Below are positions 25,652-34,062 of a DNA stretch of 64,000 nucleotides, piece by piece; within the stretch, counting starts at the first letter, position 1, and every line of letters starts with the position of its first letter. Below the pieces are notes generated by a model. The model worked only from the letters and a program-made list of their open reading frames with translations. It did not search any database and was not told the origin of the DNA. The stretch comes from Pseudomonas saxonica (lineage in GTDB: Bacteria; Pseudomonadota; Gammaproteobacteria; Pseudomonadales; Pseudomonadaceae). The translations under genes were made by a program, and so were the position numbers. The stretch lies in contig NZ_VFIO01000001.1 in assembly GCF_007858365.1 (NCBI RefSeq), positions 1,178,001 through 1,242,000 of the forward strand. Direction: 5' to 3'.

Positions 25652-27019
25652 ATGAAAGTCACAAGCAGCGCGTTGTTAGCCTTGTCCATCAGCGGCCTGG
25701 CCGGTATGGCCCATGCCGATGAGTTCATTGCCACCGAACTGAAAACCGGTGCCAGCGCTCAAAGCGAAACCAAAGGCTTTGTTGAAGAACAAACCTTGAG
25801 CGGCACCACGCGCAACTGGTATGCCAATGAGCTCAAGCGCCGCGACGGTCGCTTTACCTATAACGATCACGGTGAAACAAAAACCACCCCGCGCCGGATC
25901 AACTGGGTACAGGGCACCATCCTGGACTACACCTCGGGGTTCACCCAGGGTACCGTCGGGTTCAGCACCCAATTCGCGGCTTACAACGCCATTGCACTGG
26001 ATCGCGACATCAATGACATTGCCGGCGACAACAACCGCACCCTGACCCGCCATAACGGCGACGCTGTGGGCCAGTGGAGCAAACTGGGGCTGGCCAATAT
26101 CAGTGCGCGTATCTCCAACACCACACTGACCGCAGGCCGACAGAACTTCAGCAGCCCGACCATCGACGTGATTGGCAACCGTGCACTGCCTTCCAGCTTC
26201 CAGGGTGTGGCGCTGCACAGCGAAGAATTCAACAACCTGTCCTTTGACGCAGGTTCGTTTGATCGCGTGTCGCCACGTACCGAAGCCAGCCTGAGCAAGT
26301 TTCGTAGTGAATACAGCGCCACCGGGGTTGAGACAGACCGCGCCAGCGTCGCCGGCCTTAACTACCAGCCGTTCAAAAACCTGAAAACCACGCTCTACGC
26401 CACCCACGTAGAAGACTTCTGGAATCAGTACTACTTCGGCGCCGTGCACGACATGGGTGACAACGCCACGCTGGGCCTGAACACCAACTTCAACTACTAC
26501 AAGACCCTCGACACCGGCAGCAAGGCCATGGGGAACATCAACAACGATGCGTACAGCCTGGCCTTCGCCCTGACCCATCAGGCACACACCGTCAGCCTGT
26601 CGTTCCAGCAAATTGCGGGTGATGAGTACTTCGACTACCTGCATGAAACCAACGGCATCTACCTGGCCAACTCCTTGCTCTCGGACTTCAACGGCCCGAA
26701 CGAGAAGTCGCTGCAACTGGCCTACAGCATCAACATGGCGCAGTACGGCATACCGGGTCTGAAGTTCAACGCTTACCACGCCCGTGGTTGGGACATCGAC
26801 GGCACTCATTACAAAGGCACTGCCTATGACGTGCGCAATATGGACGGTGAAAAACACTACGAGTACAGCGTTGGCACGTCCTATGCAATCCAAAGCGGCC
26901 CACTGAAAGCCACTGCCATTCGCGCCACCTACACCACACACCGCGCCAGCAAAAATCAGGCTGACGGCAGCATCAACGAGTTCCGCGTGGTCACCACCAT
27001 TCCATTCAACATTTTGTAA
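25652..27019 (+). CDS. opdP: OprD-family outer-membrane porin (OpdP-like)
   Basis: 455 residues with a signal sequence (SSALLALSISGLAGMAHA, cleavage near residue 23). The mature start FIATELKTGASAQSETKGFVEEQTLSG and SGFTQGTVGFSTQFAAYNAI are typical of OprD-type specific porins, as are ATHVEDFWNQYYFGAVHD and the terminal beta-strand ending in FNIL. Eighteen beta strands are expected. In P. aeruginosa OpdP takes up glycine-glutamate dipeptides and arginine-type substrates, and its gene lies in the dpp cluster, as here. An AATAAAAA tract (25623-25630) precedes the AAGGAG ribosome binding site and fits AANAANAA. Confidence 0.93.
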   Translation: MKVTSSALLALSISGLAGMAHADEFIATELKTGASAQSETKGFVEEQTLSGTTRNWYANELKRRDGRFTYNDHGETKTTPRRINWVQGTILDYTSGFTQGTVGFSTQFAAYNAIALDRDINDIAGDNNRTLTRHNGDAVGQWSKLGLANISARISNTTLTAGRQNFSSPTIDVIGNRALPSSFQGVALHSEEFNNLSFDAGSFDRVSPRTEASLSKFRSEYSATGVETDRASVAGLNYQPFKNLKTTLYATHVEDFWNQYYFGAVHDMGDNATLGLNTNFNYYKTLDTGSKAMGNINNDAYSLAFALTHQAHTVSLSFQQIAGDEYFDYLHETNGIYLANSLLSDFNGPNEKSLQLAYSINMAQYGIPGLKFNAYHARGWDIDGTHYKGTAYDVRNMDGEKHYEYSVGTSYAIQSGPLKATAIRATYTTHRASKNQADGSINEFRVVTTIPFNIL

Positions 27020-27040
27020 AACACCGCTTACACCCCTGAA

Positions 27041-27073
27041 GACTACGGCTGATTCGACGAATCAGCCGTAGTC
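27041..27073 (+). repeat. Intercistronic hairpin 4 (perfect palindrome)
   Basis: GACTACGGCTGATTCG is followed by its complement with a one-base centre, so 14-15 pairs form around a small loop. It lies 22 bases after the porin stop and has no T-run. Confidence 0.9.
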
Positions 27074-27107
27074 GTTACGCTGGTTCAACCAATTGGAGAG
27101 GGTTGCA

Positions 27108-28703
27108 ATGAAAAAACGTCCACTACGCACTGCCCTGGCCGTGGCACTGCTCAGCACCGCTGTCAGTGTTAGCGCCAAAAACCTGGTGGTCTGTACCGAA
27201 GCCAGCCCTGAAGGGTTCGACATCGCTCAATACACCACCGCCGTCACGGCCGATGCTTCGGCTGAAACCATCCTCAACCGCCTGGTCGACTTTGCACCGG
27301 GCTCCACCGATGTTGTGCCCGCACTGGCAGAGCGCTGGGACATCAGCCCGGATGGCCTGGAGTACACTTTTCACCTGCGCCCCGACGTGAAATTTCACAC
27401 CACCGACTATTTCAAACCGACCCGAACCCTGAATGCCGATGATGTGGTCTGGAGTTTTCAGCGCCAGCTGGACCCGAACCACCCGTGGCACAAGCTTTCG
27501 CTGGTCGGTTTTCCCTATTTCGAAAGCATGGGTTTTAAAGACTTGCTCAAGAGCGTCGAAAAAGTCGACGACCTGACCGTCAAAATAACGCTCAACCATG
27601 CCGAGTCGCCTTTTTTGCGTGACGTGGCCATGCCCTTCACGTCGATCTACTCCGCCGAATACGCCGACCAATTGCTCAAAAGCGGCAAAACAGCCGAGCT
27701 GAACAGCAAGCCGATCGGCACGGGCCCGTTTATCTTCGTGCGCTACAACAAAGACGCGCAGGTACGCTTCAAAGCCAACCCCGACTACTTTCGCGGCAAG
27801 CCGCCCAGCGACGTGCTGATCTTTGCCATTTCCACCGACAGCAATGTGCGCCTGCAAAAGCTCAAGGCCAACGAATGCCAGATCGCGCTTTACCCCAAGC
27901 CCGATGACGTCAAAAATATCCGCACCGACGCGAATCTAAAGGTCGATGAACTGGCCGCGCTGATGACCAGCTACATCGCCATCAACTCAAGCCATCCCTA
28001 TCTGAACGACGTCCGGGTGCGCAAAGCCATCGACATGGCTTTCGACAAACAGACCTACCTCAATACCGTTCACGGCGCCGGTAATGCCCTGTTAGCAATA
28101 ACCCCGTATCCGCCTACGATGCTCGGTTTTAACAAGAACATCCCGATTCCACCCCGCGACCTCGACAAAGCCCGCGCTCTGCTCAAGGAAGCCGGTGTAC
28201 CTGAAGGGCAAGTCTTCACCCTGTTCACCCGCAACGGCGGCGGCCCGACCAACCCTAACCCGATGCTGGGTGCACAACTCTTGCAATCGGATCTGGCGCA
28301 AATCGGCATCAAGCTGGATATTCGGGTCATGGAATGGGGTGAAATGCTCAAGCGTGCCAAAAGTGGCGAGCACGATATGGTCTCCACCGGTTGGGGCGGC
28401 GATAACGGCGACCCGGATAACTTCCTGACCCCGCTACTAAGCTGTGAAGCCGCTAAAAATGGTGAAAACTACGCCCGCTGGTGCAACAAGGACTTCGAGG
28501 CCCTGATCACCAAGGCTCGCACGATCAGTGAACCCGCTGAACGGGCCGCACTCTATGAACAGGCACAGGTGATTTTCAATCAGGACCAACCCTGGATCAA
28601 TGTGGTGCACCCTATGCTCTTCACTGCCCTGCGCAAAAACGTCGAGGGCTACACCCTTAGCCCGCTGACCAATAACAACTTCGCCACCACCCAGGTGAAG
28701 TAG
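27108..28703 (+). CDS. dppA4: Dipeptide ABC transporter substrate-binding protein (third of three)
   Basis: 531 residues from ATG 27108, preceded by GAGAGGG. Signal sequence LAVALLSTAVSVSA, cleavage near residue 23. It is a family 5 binding protein with CTEASPEGFDIAQYTT, VPALAERWDISPDGLEYTFH and GTGPFIFVRYNKDAQVRF, but is more diverged from the first two copies (for example DDVKNIRTDANLKVDELAAL and ARWCNKDFEALI in place of the corresponding segments). It directly precedes dppB, as dppA4 does in PAO1. Different binding pockets probably widen the range of peptides the single permease accepts. Confidence 0.92.
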   Translation: MKKRPLRTALAVALLSTAVSVSAKNLVVCTEASPEGFDIAQYTTAVTADASAETILNRLVDFAPGSTDVVPALAERWDISPDGLEYTFHLRPDVKFHTTDYFKPTRTLNADDVVWSFQRQLDPNHPWHKLSLVGFPYFESMGFKDLLKSVEKVDDLTVKITLNHAESPFLRDVAMPFTSIYSAEYADQLLKSGKTAELNSKPIGTGPFIFVRYNKDAQVRFKANPDYFRGKPPSDVLIFAISTDSNVRLQKLKANECQIALYPKPDDVKNIRTDANLKVDELAALMTSYIAINSSHPYLNDVRVRKAIDMAFDKQTYLNTVHGAGNALLAITPYPPTMLGFNKNIPIPPRDLDKARALLKEAGVPEGQVFTLFTRNGGGPTNPNPMLGAQLLQSDLAQIGIKLDIRVMEWGEMLKRAKSGEHDMVSTGWGGDNGDPDNFLTPLLSCEAAKNGENYARWCNKDFEALITKARTISEPAERAALYEQAQVIFNQDQPWINVVHPMLFTALRKNVEGYTLSPLTNNNFATTQVK

Positions 28704-28716
28704 AACAATAAAACAC

Positions 28717-28744
28717 CCGCCAGCGTTCACCCGAACACTGGCGG
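28717..28744 (+). repeat. Intercistronic hairpin 5
   Basis: CCGCCAGCGTTC (28717-28728) pairs with GAACACTGGCGG (28733-28744) with one mismatch. It separates the last binding protein from dppB. Confidence 0.8.
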
Positions 28745-28778
28745 ACCTGCCTAACCGGCTGATGAGGTACACCACACG

Positions 28779-29789
28779 ATGTTTAGTTTTATTGCCCGCC
28801 GAGTGGGATTGTTGATTCCCACGTTCTTCGGCATCACCCTGCTGACCTTCGCCCTGATTCGCATGATTCCCGGCGACCCGGTCGAAGTCATGATGGGCGA
28901 GCGTCGAGTCGACCCCGAAATGCACGCACAGGCCATGGAACGTCTGGGCCTGAACAAACCGCTGTATGAGCAATACTTTGACTACATCGACAAGCTCGCC
29001 CACGGCGACCTTGGCGAATCCCTCAGAACACGTGAAAGCGTGTGGACCGAATTTACCGCCCTGTTCCCGGCCACCCTTGAGTTGTCGATGGCCGCGCTGT
29101 TGTTCGCCGGCATCCTCGGGTTGCTGGCCGGTGTGATCGCGGCACTCAAGCGAGGCTCGTTGTTTGACCACGGGGTGATGGGGATCTCCCTGGCGGGTTA
29201 TTCAATGCCCATCTTCTGGTGGGGGTTGATTCTGATCATGTTCTTCTCCGTCGGTCTTGGCTGGACGCCGGTGTCCGGACGCATCGACCTGCTGTACGAC
29301 ATCGAGCCAAAAACGGGCTTCATGCTCATCGATACCTTGCTCAGTGAGGAACCTGAGGCCTTTTGGGATGCGCTGCATCACTTGATCCTGCCCGCCATTG
29401 TGCTAGGCACTATCCCGTTGGCCGTGATCGCACGGATGACCCGCTCATCCATGCTTGAAGTGCTGCGCGAAGACTACATCCGTACCGCCCGCGCCAAAGG
29501 TCTGTCGCCCGCCCGTGTGGTGTTCGTACACGGCCTGCGCAATGCGCTGATCCCGGTACTCACCGTTGTCGGCCTGCAAGTCGGCACCCTGCTGGCCGGT
29601 GCCGTACTGACCGAAACGATCTTTTCATGGCCCGGTATCGGCAAATGGCTGATTGAAGCCATTGGCGCCCGGGACTATCCCGTGGTGCAAAACGGCATCC
29701 TGCTAATCGCCTGCCTGGTGATTCTGGTCAACTTCGTGGTGGACATCCTCTACGGCTTTGCCAACCCACGCATCCGTCACCAGCGCTGA
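28779..29789 (+). CDS. dppB: Dipeptide ABC transporter permease DppB
   Basis: 336 residues with six or so membrane helices; N-terminal FIARRVGLLIPTFFGITLLTF and RMIPGDPVEVMMG typical of DppB/OppB. The EAA loop carries DYIRTARAKGLSPARVVFVHGLRNALIP near 225-255. It forms the inner-membrane channel with DppC. A 75-base gap with a hairpin precedes it, while dppC follows after ten bases, so permease and ATPase genes form a tight set. Confidence 0.95.
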   Translation: MFSFIARRVGLLIPTFFGITLLTFALIRMIPGDPVEVMMGERRVDPEMHAQAMERLGLNKPLYEQYFDYIDKLAHGDLGESLRTRESVWTEFTALFPATLELSMAALLFAGILGLLAGVIAALKRGSLFDHGVMGISLAGYSMPIFWWGLILIMFFSVGLGWTPVSGRIDLLYDIEPKTGFMLIDTLLSEEPEAFWDALHHLILPAIVLGTIPLAVIARMTRSSMLEVLREDYIRTARAKGLSPARVVFVHGLRNALIPVLTVVGLQVGTLLAGAVLTETIFSWPGIGKWLIEAIGARDYPVVQNGILLIACLVILVNFVVDILYGFANPRIRHQR

Positions 29790-29799
29790 GATCTTGACC

Positions 29800-30711
29800 A
29801 TGACCACCCCAACCAACGCTACAGAAGTGGATCAAAGCCTGCTTTATCCATCGCCTTACAAAGAGTTCTGGCACGCCTTCGCGAAAAACAAAGGCGCCGT
29901 GGCCGGCCTCATCTTTATGAGCATCATCGTGTTTTGCGCGATTTTTGCCCCGTGGGTCGCCCCGCATAACCCCAGCGAGCAATACCGCGACTTCCTGTTG
30001 ACCCCGCCGGTCTGGCTCGAAGGTGGCAACTGGCAGTTCCTGCTCGGCACGGACGAACTGGGCCGTGACCTGCTCTCGCGCCTGATCGAAGGCTCACGCC
30101 TGTCACTGCTGATCGGCTTGTCATCGGTGGTCATTTCGCTGATTCCGGGCGTGATTCTGGGACTGTTTGCCGGGTTCTTCCCGCGCATCCTTGGCCCCAG
30201 CATCATGCGCTTGATGGACATCATGCTGGCCCTGCCGTCCTTGCTGCTGGCCGTGGCGATTGTCGCCATCCTCGGCCCTGGCCTGATCAACACCGTGATC
30301 GCCATTGCCGTGGTGTCATTGCCCTCCTACGTGCGTCTGACCCGCGCTGCCGTGATGGGCGAACTGAACCGCGACTACGTGACCGCCGCCCGCCTGGCCG
30401 GCGCCAGCTTGCCGCGCCTGATGTTCATCACCGTGCTGCCCAACTGCATGGCACCGCTGATCGTTCAGGCCACCTTGAGCTTTTCATCGGCCATTCTCGA
30501 CGCCGCCGCACTGGGCTTTCTGGGCCTTGGCGTACAACCACCGACCCCGGAGTGGGGCACCATGCTGGCCTCTGCCCGCGACTACATCGAACGCGCGTGG
30601 TGGGTCGTGAGCCTGCCCGGTTTGACCATTTTGCTCAGCGTGCTGGCAATCAACTTGATGGGCGACGGCCTGCGCGATGCGCTGGACCCGAAACTCAAGA
30701 ACGCCGCCTGA
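29800..30711 (+). CDS. dppC: Dipeptide ABC transporter permease DppC
   Basis: 303 residues from ATG 29800. Start with [29 protein letters not shown] and the conserved [21 protein letters not shown]. The EAA loop is [24 protein letters not shown] near 200. Partners with DppB. It follows dppB after ten bases; the frame stays open further upstream but overlaps dppB. Confidence 0.95.
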   Translation: MTTPTNATEVDQSLLYPSPYKEFWHAFAKNKGAVAGLIFMSIIVFCAIFAPWVAPHNPSEQYRDFLLTPPVWLEGGNWQFLLGTDELGRDLLSRLIEGSRLSLLIGLSSVVISLIPGVILGLFAGFFPRILGPSIMRLMDIMLALPSLLLAVAIVAILGPGLINTVIAIAVVSLPSYVRLTRAAVMGELNRDYVTAARLAGASLPRLMFITVLPNCMAPLIVQATLSFSSAILDAAALGFLGLGVQPPTPEWGTMLASARDYIERAWWVVSLPGLTILLSVLAINLMGDGLRDALDPKLKNAA

Positions 30712-30721
30712 GGAGATTCCC

Positions 30722-31690
30722 ATGTCACTGTTAGAAATCAAGAATCTCAACGTCCGCTTTGGCGACGCTACGGCCGTGCCGGTGGTGGACGGGCTGAGCC
30801 TGTCGGTCGACAAAGGCGAAGTATTGGCCATCGTAGGCGAGTCGGGGTCCGGTAAATCCGTGACCATGATGGCGCTGATGGGCCTGATCGAGCACCCCGG
30901 CATCGTCACCGCCGACGCGCTCAACTTCGACGGCAAAAACATGCTGACCCTCAGCGCCCGCCAACGTCGGCAAATCGTCGGCAAAGACATGGCGATGGTC
31001 TTCCAGGACCCGATGACCGCACTGAACCCCAGCTACACCGTGGGCTTCCAGATTGAAGAAGTTCTACGCCTGCACCTCAACATGTCGAAAAAACAGGCCC
31101 GCAAGCGCGCCATCGAACTGTTGGAAAAGGTTGAAATCCCCGGCGCGTCCAGCCGCATGGATGCCTACCCGCACCAACTGTCGGGCGGCATGAGCCAGCG
31201 GGTTGCGATTGCCATGGCCATTGCCGGCGAACCCAAGCTGCTGATCGCCGACGAACCGACCACCGCGCTGGACGTGACCATTCAAGCCCAGATCATGGAC
31301 TTGTTGCTCAACCTGCAACGCGAGCAAAACATGGGGTTGGTGCTGATCACCCACGACCTCGCCGTGGTGGCCGAAACCGCCCAGCGAGTCTGCGTGATGT
31401 ACGCAGGCCAAGCCGTGGAAGTCGGCCAGGTGCCGGGCTTGTTCGACGTACCGGGCCACCCTTACAGCGAAGCCTTGCTGGCGGCAATTCCGGAACACAG
31501 CATGGGCGCTGAGCGTCTGGCCACATTGCCCGGGATCGTTCCCGGTCGCTATGACCGCCCCAATGGTTGCCTGCTGTCGCCGCGCTGCCCCTATGTGCAA
31601 GACACCTGCCGCCAACAACGTCCTGCGCTGGAGCCAAAGGCCCACAGCCAGGTGCGCTGCTTCTTCCCCTTGAATCAGGAGGTGGCGTAA
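30722..31690 (+). CDS. dppD: Dipeptide ABC transporter ATP-binding protein DppD
   Basis: 322 residues from ATG 30722, with AGGAG seven bases upstream. Walker [15 protein letters not shown] near 36, signature [17 protein letters not shown] near 160, Walker [13 protein letters not shown]. The C-terminal [21 protein letters not shown] carries the Cys cluster of oligopeptide transporter ATPases, which binds an iron-sulphur cluster in related proteins. Works as heterodimer with DppF. Its stop overlaps the dppF start (TAATG). Confidence 0.95.
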   Translation: MSLLEIKNLNVRFGDATAVPVVDGLSLSVDKGEVLAIVGESGSGKSVTMMALMGLIEHPGIVTADALNFDGKNMLTLSARQRRQIVGKDMAMVFQDPMTALNPSYTVGFQIEEVLRLHLNMSKKQARKRAIELLEKVEIPGASSRMDAYPHQLSGGMSQRVAIAMAIAGEPKLLIADEPTTALDVTIQAQIMDLLLNLQREQNMGLVLITHDLAVVAETAQRVCVMYAGQAVEVGQVPGLFDVPGHPYSEALLAAIPEHSMGAERLATLPGIVPGRYDRPNGCLLSPRCPYVQDTCRQQRPALEPKAHSQVRCFFPLNQEVA

Positions 31691-32658
31691 TGACTGTCGT
31701 TCTTACCGCCCGCGACCTAACCCGTCACTACGAAGTGTCCCGTGGCCTGTTCAAAGGCCACGCTCTGGTACGCGCCCTGAACGGCGTCTCCTTTGAACTG
31801 GAGGCCGGTAAAACATTGGCCGTGGTGGGTGAGTCGGGCTGTGGCAAGTCCACCCTCGCCCGCGCCCTCACACTGATCGAAGAACCGTCTTCCGGCTCAT
31901 TGAAAATCGCCGGCCAGGAAGTGACCGGGGCCAACAAAGCCGAGCGCAAGCAACTGCGCAAAGACGTGCAGATGGTCTTCCAAAGCCCTTACGCGTCGCT
32001 TAACCCGCGGCAAAAAGTCGGGGACCAACTGGCCGAACCGCTGCTGATCAACACCACCCTGAGCGCCAGCGAACGTCGCGAAAAAGTCCAGGCCATGATG
32101 AAACAAGTCGGATTGCGCCCTGAGCATTACCAGCGCTACCCGCACATGTTCTCTGGCGGCCAACGTCAGCGCATTGCCCTGGCTCGCGCCATGATGCTGC
32201 AACCTAAAGTGCTGGTGGCCGATGAACCGACCTCGGCGCTCGACGTCTCGATTCAGGCACAGGTGCTCAACCTGTTCATGGACTTGCAGCAAGAGTTCAA
32301 CACCGCCTACGTGTTTATCTCGCACAACCTTGCGGTGGTGCGCCATGTAGCAGATACCGTGTTGGTGATGTACTTGGGTCGCCCGGTTGAAATGGGCCCC
32401 AAGGAAGAGATCTACACCCGCCCGTTGCACCCTTACACCCAAGCGCTGCTGTCAGCGACCCCGACCATCCACCCGGACCCGCTCAAACCGAAAATAAAGA
32501 TTGTCGGCGAGCTGCCCAACCCGCTAAACCCGCCCTCGGGCTGCGCTTTCCACAAGCGCTGCCCGTACGCGACCGAGTTGTGCAGCACAGACGAACCGGC
32601 GCTGCGCCTGCTCGACAACCGCCAGGTAGCGTGCCATTACGCGGAACAGTTTATGTAA
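31690..32658 (+). CDS. dppF: Dipeptide ABC transporter ATP-binding protein DppF
   Basis: 322 residues from ATG 31690. Walker A GESGCGKSTLARAL, signature FSGGQRQRIALARAMMLQP, Walker B VLVADEPTSALD. The C-terminal PSGCAFHKRCPYATELC has the same cysteine cluster as DppD. A hairpin follows 8 bases after the stop. Confidence 0.95.
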   Translation: MTVVLTARDLTRHYEVSRGLFKGHALVRALNGVSFELEAGKTLAVVGESGCGKSTLARALTLIEEPSSGSLKIAGQEVTGANKAERKQLRKDVQMVFQSPYASLNPRQKVGDQLAEPLLINTTLSASERREKVQAMMKQVGLRPEHYQRYPHMFSGGQRQRIALARAMMLQPKVLVADEPTSALDVSIQAQVLNLFMDLQQEFNTAYVFISHNLAVVRHVADTVLVMYLGRPVEMGPKEEIYTRPLHPYTQALLSATPTIHPDPLKPKIKIVGELPNPLNPPSGCAFHKRCPYATELCSTDEPALRLLDNRQVACHYAEQFM

Positions 32659-32665
32659 AAGGAAT

Positions 32666-32692
32666 GCTGCGGCTTAGTCGATAAGCCGCAGC
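32666..32692 (+). terminator. Hairpin at the end of the dpp cluster
   Basis: GCTGCGGCTTA (32666-32676) pairs with TAAGCCGCAGC (32682-32692). No T-run follows, so it may protect the 3' end rather than terminate by itself. Confidence 0.65.
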
Positions 32693-32711
32693 GCCTGCCC
32701 TGAGAAACCGT

Positions 32712-32889
32712 GTAGCAGCTGTCGAGCTCCGCGAGGCTGCGTTCGACGATGCAATCGTCGCAAGTGCTATGAGCAAGGTGTATCCGAGACCGCAAATCCA
32801 AACTTTGCTTTGTACCTGATGTAACGCAAGTACAGTTTTGCGACGGCCTTGCCGCCGATCGCAGCCTCGCGGAGCTCGACAGCTCCTAC
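32712..32889. repeat. Family B palindromic repeat, longest copy
   Basis: GTAGCAGCTGTCGAGCTCCG is paired with CGGAGCTCGACAGCTCCTAC over about 20 bases, and GCGAGGCTGCG with CGCAGCCTCGC inside. The spacer is 120 bases, longer than in other copies. It separates the dpp cluster from the accessory bacteriocin region. Confidence 0.92.
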
Positions 32890-32919
32890 GCAGGAATTCT
32901 CAGCTTATGTTGCTGACGA

Positions 32920-33246
32920 TCAATACTGCCCGCCGCTCGATTTACCGTCATCGACGCTGTCATCTTCGTCAGGATCAGTCTTGCCATCGCCATCGGTCGA
33001 GTCTTCACCATCCGTCCCGCTGTCGCCATCGACCTGATCATCATCCCCCGAGCTGCCGCCCTGGCCTTGATCACCCGGCTCAGAATCAGACTTGTAAATG
33101 GCATGCACCGTCGGCCCGGCCACACCCGTGGTTGAAGCCCCGACACCGGGAAGCGTTAGAGGATTACTCGCCCACGCACTCGACGCGCTTATCGTGAGCA
33201 GTAGCAGTACTTTGATCGACAACACGATGCGTTGAAAAAGGTTCAT
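32920..33246 (-). CDS. Exported Asp/Gly/Ser-rich hypothetical protein
   Basis: 108 residues from ATG 33246. A signal sequence (RIVLSIKVLLLLTISASSA) precedes a short conserved-looking segment (NPLTLPGVGASTTGVAGPTV), then from residue 55 to the end a low-complexity tail of Asp, Gly, Ser and Thr (GDDDQVDGDSGTDGEDSTDG). The alternating acidic residues resemble calcium-binding repeats of secreted proteins. No family is recognised. It lies at the edge of the bacteriocin island, and the frame continues upstream to 33315 without a better start. Sequence bias and position suggest an accessory gene. Confidence 0.65.
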   Translation of the reverse strand: MNLFQRIVLSIKVLLLLTISASSAWASNPLTLPGVGASTTGVAGPTVHAIYKSDSEPGDQGQGGSSGDDDQVDGDSGTDGEDSTDGDGKTDPDEDDSVDDGKSSGGQY

Positions 33247-33375
33247 AGCCAATTCCATCCTGTTAATAGGAGAAGTTCGGTTTAAACCTAGACCTTTTAC
33301 GTCGCTATTGCCCAAAAGCTTGGAGTCTCACTAGAACCATTCGGTCTAAATCCATGGCTTTATCGTCAACTCTAT

Positions 33376-33467
33376 GTTGCTGCACAAGAGCTTTGCGAGG
33401 CTGCAACATAGCGTTTGCGACGATAGCATCGTCGAACGTAGCCTCGTTCTACTCGTCAACTGCTACG
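33376..33467. repeat. Degenerate family B repeat
   Basis: The right end CGTCAACTGCTACGAG and the CGAGGCTGC/GTAGCCTCG pair resemble family B, but the left end is changed (GTTGCTGCACAAGAGC). It overlaps the end of the bacteriocin fragment at 33456. Confidence 0.6.
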
Positions 33468-33764
33468 AGCGTTTCCAACTCCCCATTCAGGCCGCACGGC
33501 AGGGGAAGCTGTAGAACTGTACTCAGGATTAACGATATTCGTCCACGTTAACGTGCTTGGCGGTATAGAAGAGGTTGTGACGCTGTATACATTTTGTTGG
33601 GGGTTATAGGTGGCCGCTACAACCCTGACCTTCGAGGGCACGATGGCGCCATCCGTTATGGCTACATGAACCTCTGACTGCCCATCTACGGCAGTTTTTG
33701 AAATGATACGGACAGGAGGTTCGACTGCTTTACTACCTGTTAAAGCATCGAAATACTCAGCCAC
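33456..33764 (-). pseudogene. Remnant of an S-type pyocin translocation domain
   Basis: An open frame of 102 codons encodes RTSSKT-like and VDGQSEVHVAITDGAIVPSK, VRVVAATYNPQQNVYSVTTS segments that are nearly identical to residues about 595-680 of the intact pyocin (34062-36641). The DNA 33514-33730 aligns with 34636-34852 at about nine bases in ten. The fragment has neither a receptor domain nor a nuclease, its ATG sits inside a hairpin, and it ends in a decayed repeat. It is a leftover of a duplicated or exchanged bacteriocin gene, probably not expressed. Confidence 0.85.
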
Positions 33765-33788
33765 TCATACTATTCAGTGGCTGAGTAT
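33753..33788 (-). terminator. Hairpin after the immunity gene
   Basis: ATACTCAGCCACT (33753-33765) pairs with AGTGGCTGAGTAT (33776-33788), 13 bases without mismatch, ten bases past the immunity stop. No clear T-run, so it may be a 3'-end stabiliser. Confidence 0.65.
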
Positions 33789-33798
33789 AGTGACTTAG

Positions 33799-34062
33799 CT
33801 AAACCTCCCTAAATCCTGGCTTACCATTAGCTGCCCGCCATTCTTTAACTTTTTTTGTTATCACCTCAGGCGTACACTCCGCATCCGACGAAGCGTAGTA
33901 GATAAGATCCGTACCTTCAGGATGCTCCGTAATTCTTTCGAAATGAGCCAAAAGAACATCCAATTGCTCATCTGTTTTTGATGCATTCTCTTTGAAAAGC
34001 TCGTACATAAACTCAAAAAACTCATGTTCTGTGTAATCGGAAAAACTGTTCATCAGTTTCAT
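33799..34062 (-). CDS. Colicin/pyocin DNase immunity protein
   Basis: 87 residues from ATG 34062, the usual size for E-type colicin and S-type pyocin immunity proteins. The sequence matches this family: SFSDYTEHEFFEFMYELFKE, HFERITEHPEGTDLIYYASS and VKEWRAANGKPGF. DLIYY contains the two tyrosines that are the binding hotspot in Im9. The start overlaps the bacteriocin stop (TGATG), with AGGAAG just upstream, so the two are translated together. The protein binds the DNase domain and protects the producing cell. Confidence 0.95.
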   Translation of the reverse strand: MKLMNSFSDYTEHEFFEFMYELFKENASKTDEQLDVLLAHFERITEHPEGTDLIYYASSDAECTPEVITKKVKEWRAANGKPGFREV

